Source: Gilvimarinus sp. DA14
Lineage (GTDB): Bacteria > Pseudomonadota > Gammaproteobacteria > Pseudomonadales > Cellvibrionaceae
NCBI RefSeq assembly: GCF_024204685.1
Contig: NZ_CP100350.1
Span: 372,001-436,000 of the forward strand
Direction of reading: 5' to 3'
DNA: 64,000 nucleotides
Under the pieces are notes generated by a model. The model worked only from the letters and a program-made list of their open reading frames with translations. It made no database searches and was not told the DNA's origin. This document shows, one piece after another, positions 61,910 to 64,000 of this stretch. A program made the position numbers and the translations under genes. The stretch's first letter is position 1. Each line of letters begins with the position of its first letter.

Positions 61910-62779
61910 ATGGCCGCTAGCAATATGCCGCAAATCTGGATTGATGGCACACCTGCTGCCGGTCTTTCCCCTCTGGACAGGGGACTGGCCTACGGAGATG
62001 GTGTGTTTGAAACTATTTCCGTGAATCGTGGTGCGCTACCTTTACTGGCCTATCATTTACAGCGTCTGCAGCGCTCCGCTGCCGAGCTGGCCATCGATTT
62101 ATCCGATGCAGCTTTAGCTCGCGCAATCGAGCCAATATTTGCGCAGCTTAACTCTGTTAGTTTTGGTGTGATAAAGATCATTTTAACTCGAGGTGATGGC
62201 GGCAGGGGGTATGACCCGGCGGGCGCCGAGCGAAGTCGACTGATCTGTTTTTATTTCCCGGCCGATGCGGCAATAGCAAATGAAAAAGAGCCCTGCACTG
62301 TGCGTTTGTGTAAGCAAAGACTCGGGCGCAACCCGACGCTGGCAGGGCACAAACACTTGAGCCGTATCGAGCAGGTAATAGCACGCGCCGAATGGAGTGA
62401 CTCGGCCATTGCAGAGGGTATCTTGTGTGATTCAGAGGGCGAGGTCATTGAGGCTACCTCGCATAACCTGTTTATATGGCAAGATGATACTTGGCTGACG
62501 CCCTCGTTGGATCAGTGTGGTGTAAAGGGGGTCATGCGACAATTGCTATGCGAGAGTATCATTCCCGCGACGGGCGCTAAAGTGCGCGAGGACTCGCTAC
62601 GGCTTGAAGATATAAAAGCCGCCGAAGAGCTCTTTATTTGCAACAGCGTTAAAGGCGTTAGGCCTGTCGGCGAAATCGTGGATGACGAAGGAAATCTTTG
62701 GTTTAGACTGCCGAGCAGTGATCGTGCTCAGCAGCTGCAGGCTGCGGTGAACATGTATTTCGAAAAGGCTGTAAATTAA
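61910..62779 (+). CDS. pabC: 4-amino-4-deoxychorismate lyase
   Basis: PabC releases pyruvate from aminodeoxychorismate to give p-aminobenzoate for folate. The 289-residue class IV PLP enzyme has the DRGLAYGDGVFETI opening, the PLP Lys in AGHKHLSRIEQVIAR, and the late SNHNLF-like EATSHNLFIW and FICNSVKGVRPV segments. ATG 61910 has a poor ribosome site; a second ATG at 61925 is possible. The stop codon overlaps the mltG start (TAATG). Confidence 0.95.
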   Translation: MAASNMPQIWIDGTPAAGLSPLDRGLAYGDGVFETISVNRGALPLLAYHLQRLQRSAAELAIDLSDAALARAIEPIFAQLNSVSFGVIKIILTRGDGGRGYDPAGAERSRLICFYFPADAAIANEKEPCTVRLCKQRLGRNPTLAGHKHLSRIEQVIARAEWSDSAIAEGILCDSEGEVIEATSHNLFIWQDDTWLTPSLDQCGVKGVMRQLLCESIIPATGAKVREDSLRLEDIKAAEELFICNSVKGVRPVGEIVDDEGNLWFRLPSSDRAQQLQAAVNMYFEKAVN

Positions 62780-63825
62780 TGGTACAGCTCGCGGTAAGCT
62801 TTTTGAAGAAAGTCATACTGTTAGCGCTTCTGGGCGCTCTGGTGGCCGGGCTGGGTGCCTTTCAGTATTTTAAAAAGTGGCTTAATGAGCCTTTGATTGT
62901 CGGTGACGATGGCCTGGTTTATGAGCTGCCCGCTGGCGGCAACCTCAGTCAGGTGACAGCTGATTTGGCGGCCCTTGAAGTGCTTGAGCATCCGCAGGTG
63001 CTGGTATTATATGCTCGCCTCAGTGGGCAGGCTGCAGTCCGGGCCGGTGATTATCGTTTTGAGCCAGGTATAACGCCTGCCGACTTGGTCAAGGTGTTGC
63101 ACACAGGTAATGTCATTGAGTACGCCGTGGCTATTATTGAGGGGTGGACCTATGCGGACGCTGTCGCAGCCTTGGCGCGCGCCCCCAGGATTACCTCTGT
63201 ATTGCAGGGCAAGACAATGGAGGAGCAATTGGCTCTGTTGGACCTGCCTGTTGATCACCCGGAGGGATGGTTTTTTCCGGACACTTATCATTACGACGGC
63301 GGTACCACCGACGTTGAAATTTTGCAGCGCGCTTATCGCAAAATGGCGGCTACTTTGGATGAGTTATGGCAGGGACGCGATTTAGGTTTGCCCTACGAGA
63401 CCCCCTATGAAGCGCTAATTATGGCCTCTATTGTTGAGCGTGAAACGGGCGCTGCATGGGAGCGGCAGAAAATAGCCGGGGTTTTCGTGCGTCGCCTGCA
63501 GCAGAATATGCGTTTGCAGACTGACCCGACTGTGATCTACGGTATGGGCGAGAGTTACCAAGGCAAAATCGGCCGCGCCGATTTGCGCCGCCCAACCCCG
63601 TACAATACCTATACCCGCCATGGCTTGCCGCCTACTCCCATCGCACTTCCCGGCGAGGGCGCTTTACATGCCAGCATGCATCCCGAAGCTGGTGACGAGC
63701 TGTATTTTGTCGCCAAGGGCGATGGCACCCATGTTTTCTCCGCCACTTTGGAAGAACACAACAAGGCGGTGCGTGATTACCAGCTGCAAAGACGCAGCGA
63801 CTACCGCTCCACAATAGGCCCTTGA
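62779..63825 (+). CDS. mltG: Endolytic murein transglycosylase MltG
   Basis: MltG is an inner-membrane lytic transglycosylase that cuts nascent peptidoglycan strands and limits their length. The 348-residue protein has one N-terminal membrane helix (VILLALLGALVAGLGAF), a LysM-like region, and the YceG catalytic domain with the active Glu in MASIVERETG. LQTDPTVIYGMG and the NTYTRHGLPPTPIALPG segment follow. Its ATG overlaps the pabC stop by one base. Confidence 0.96.
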   Translation: MVQLAVSFLKKVILLALLGALVAGLGAFQYFKKWLNEPLIVGDDGLVYELPAGGNLSQVTADLAALEVLEHPQVLVLYARLSGQAAVRAGDYRFEPGITPADLVKVLHTGNVIEYAVAIIEGWTYADAVAALARAPRITSVLQGKTMEEQLALLDLPVDHPEGWFFPDTYHYDGGTTDVEILQRAYRKMAATLDELWQGRDLGLPYETPYEALIMASIVERETGAAWERQKIAGVFVRRLQQNMRLQTDPTVIYGMGESYQGKIGRADLRRPTPYNTYTRHGLPPTPIALPGEGALHASMHPEAGDELYFVAKGDGTHVFSATLEEHNKAVRDYQLQRRSDYRSTIGP

Positions 63826-63914
63826 CGCGCTAACGGTAGGAAATACCGGGCGCAGGCTATACAATACCCTGCCTAATTTCGCCTGTTTTTATTCTCGTTT
63901 GGATTCTGAGCTAT

Positions 63915-64000
63915 ATGAGCGACTCCTCCATAGCGGATGCGCCGGCTAATGAAAAGCCCGCCCACTTTCTGCAAAATATTATTAAGCGCGACCTTGCCGA
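63915..64000 (+). CDS. glnS: Glutaminyl-tRNA synthetase, N-terminal end (partial at window end)
   Basis: Only about 28 codons are visible before the window ends. After a variable start the translation reads KPAHFLQNIIKRDLA, which resembles the conserved N-terminal helix of bacterial GlnRS (in E. coli RPTNFIRQIIDEDLA). The ATG at 63915 lies 89 nt after mltG. The usual gene after mltG is tmk, but the residues do not resemble thymidylate kinase. With so little sequence the call is probable rather than certain. Confidence 0.65.
   Translation, partial: MSDSSIADAPANEKPAHFLQNIIKRDLA

Noticed and set aside
63822-63865. TTGACG and TACAAT boxes before the last gene
   Set aside because: They are about 32 bp apart, too far to work as one sigma-70 promoter.

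Overview
The window is chromosomal DNA from a gammaproteobacterium. The tsf-pyrH-frr-uppS-cdsA-dxr-rseP-bamA-skp-lpxD-fabZ-lpxA-lpxB-rnhB-dnaE run and the rne/rluC-yceF-yceD-rpmF-plsX-fab block both have the gammaproteobacterial order. Three features point to the Cellvibrionales/Cellvibrionaceae group: a lipoprotein with a long serine-rich linker, a LexA-boxed imuA-imuB-dnaE2 cassette, and ectoine synthesis, which suggests a marine or salt-exposed life. The family assignment is inference.

Layout. 1-16984 (+): end of tsf, a strong terminator, then a dense run for UMP kinase, ribosome recycling, undecaprenyl-PP, CDP-diacylglycerol, the MEP pathway, RseP, BamA/Skp outer-membrane assembly, lipid A synthesis, RNase HII and Pol III alpha. 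17021-22180 (-): SOS mutasome dnaE2/imuB/imuA behind a LexA box. 22246-27840: divergent ectR (MarR/EctR1 type) and ectA-ectB-ectC-ask, with a promoter/operator closely matching the known EctR1 site, plus a membrane TPR protein fused to the operon end. 27907-29913 (+): uvrB. 29942-37308 (-): Ser/Thr kinase with a PEGA/FGE-like ectodomain, PP2C phosphatase, M16C peptidase, DTW-domain tRNA enzyme and GIY-YIG protein. 37362-45019: cmoM, a membrane J-protein, two lipoproteins (one a predicted HExxH metallopeptidase), agmatine-to-putrescine genes aguA/aguB, a GGDEF cyclase, bcp and an AraC-type HTH protein. 45141-50294: a yajC away from secDF, D-cysteine desulfhydrase-like protein, alanine/Na+ symporter, tusDCBE, BI-1 protein and tRNA-Ser(UGA). 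50391-64000: rne, rluC, HAD phosphatase, yceF, yceD-rpmF-plsX-fabD-fabG-acpP-fabF-pabC-mltG, and the first codons of a glnS-like gene.

Most of the window is ordinary core genome with tight operons and many TTG/GTG starts. I saw no CRISPR array, insertion sequence, prophage or obvious foreign island. The best second-look items are regulatory or structural: the ectoine operator/promoter; several genes whose -10 box sits directly before the start codon with no Shine-Dalgarno sequence (yceD, rluC, the GIY-YIG gene); a palindromic two-way promoter before cmoM; an EF-hand-like loop in BamA; the kinase/phosphatase pair; and the lipoprotein metallopeptidase with its coupled partner. I found no clearly new multi-gene defence or mobile system.
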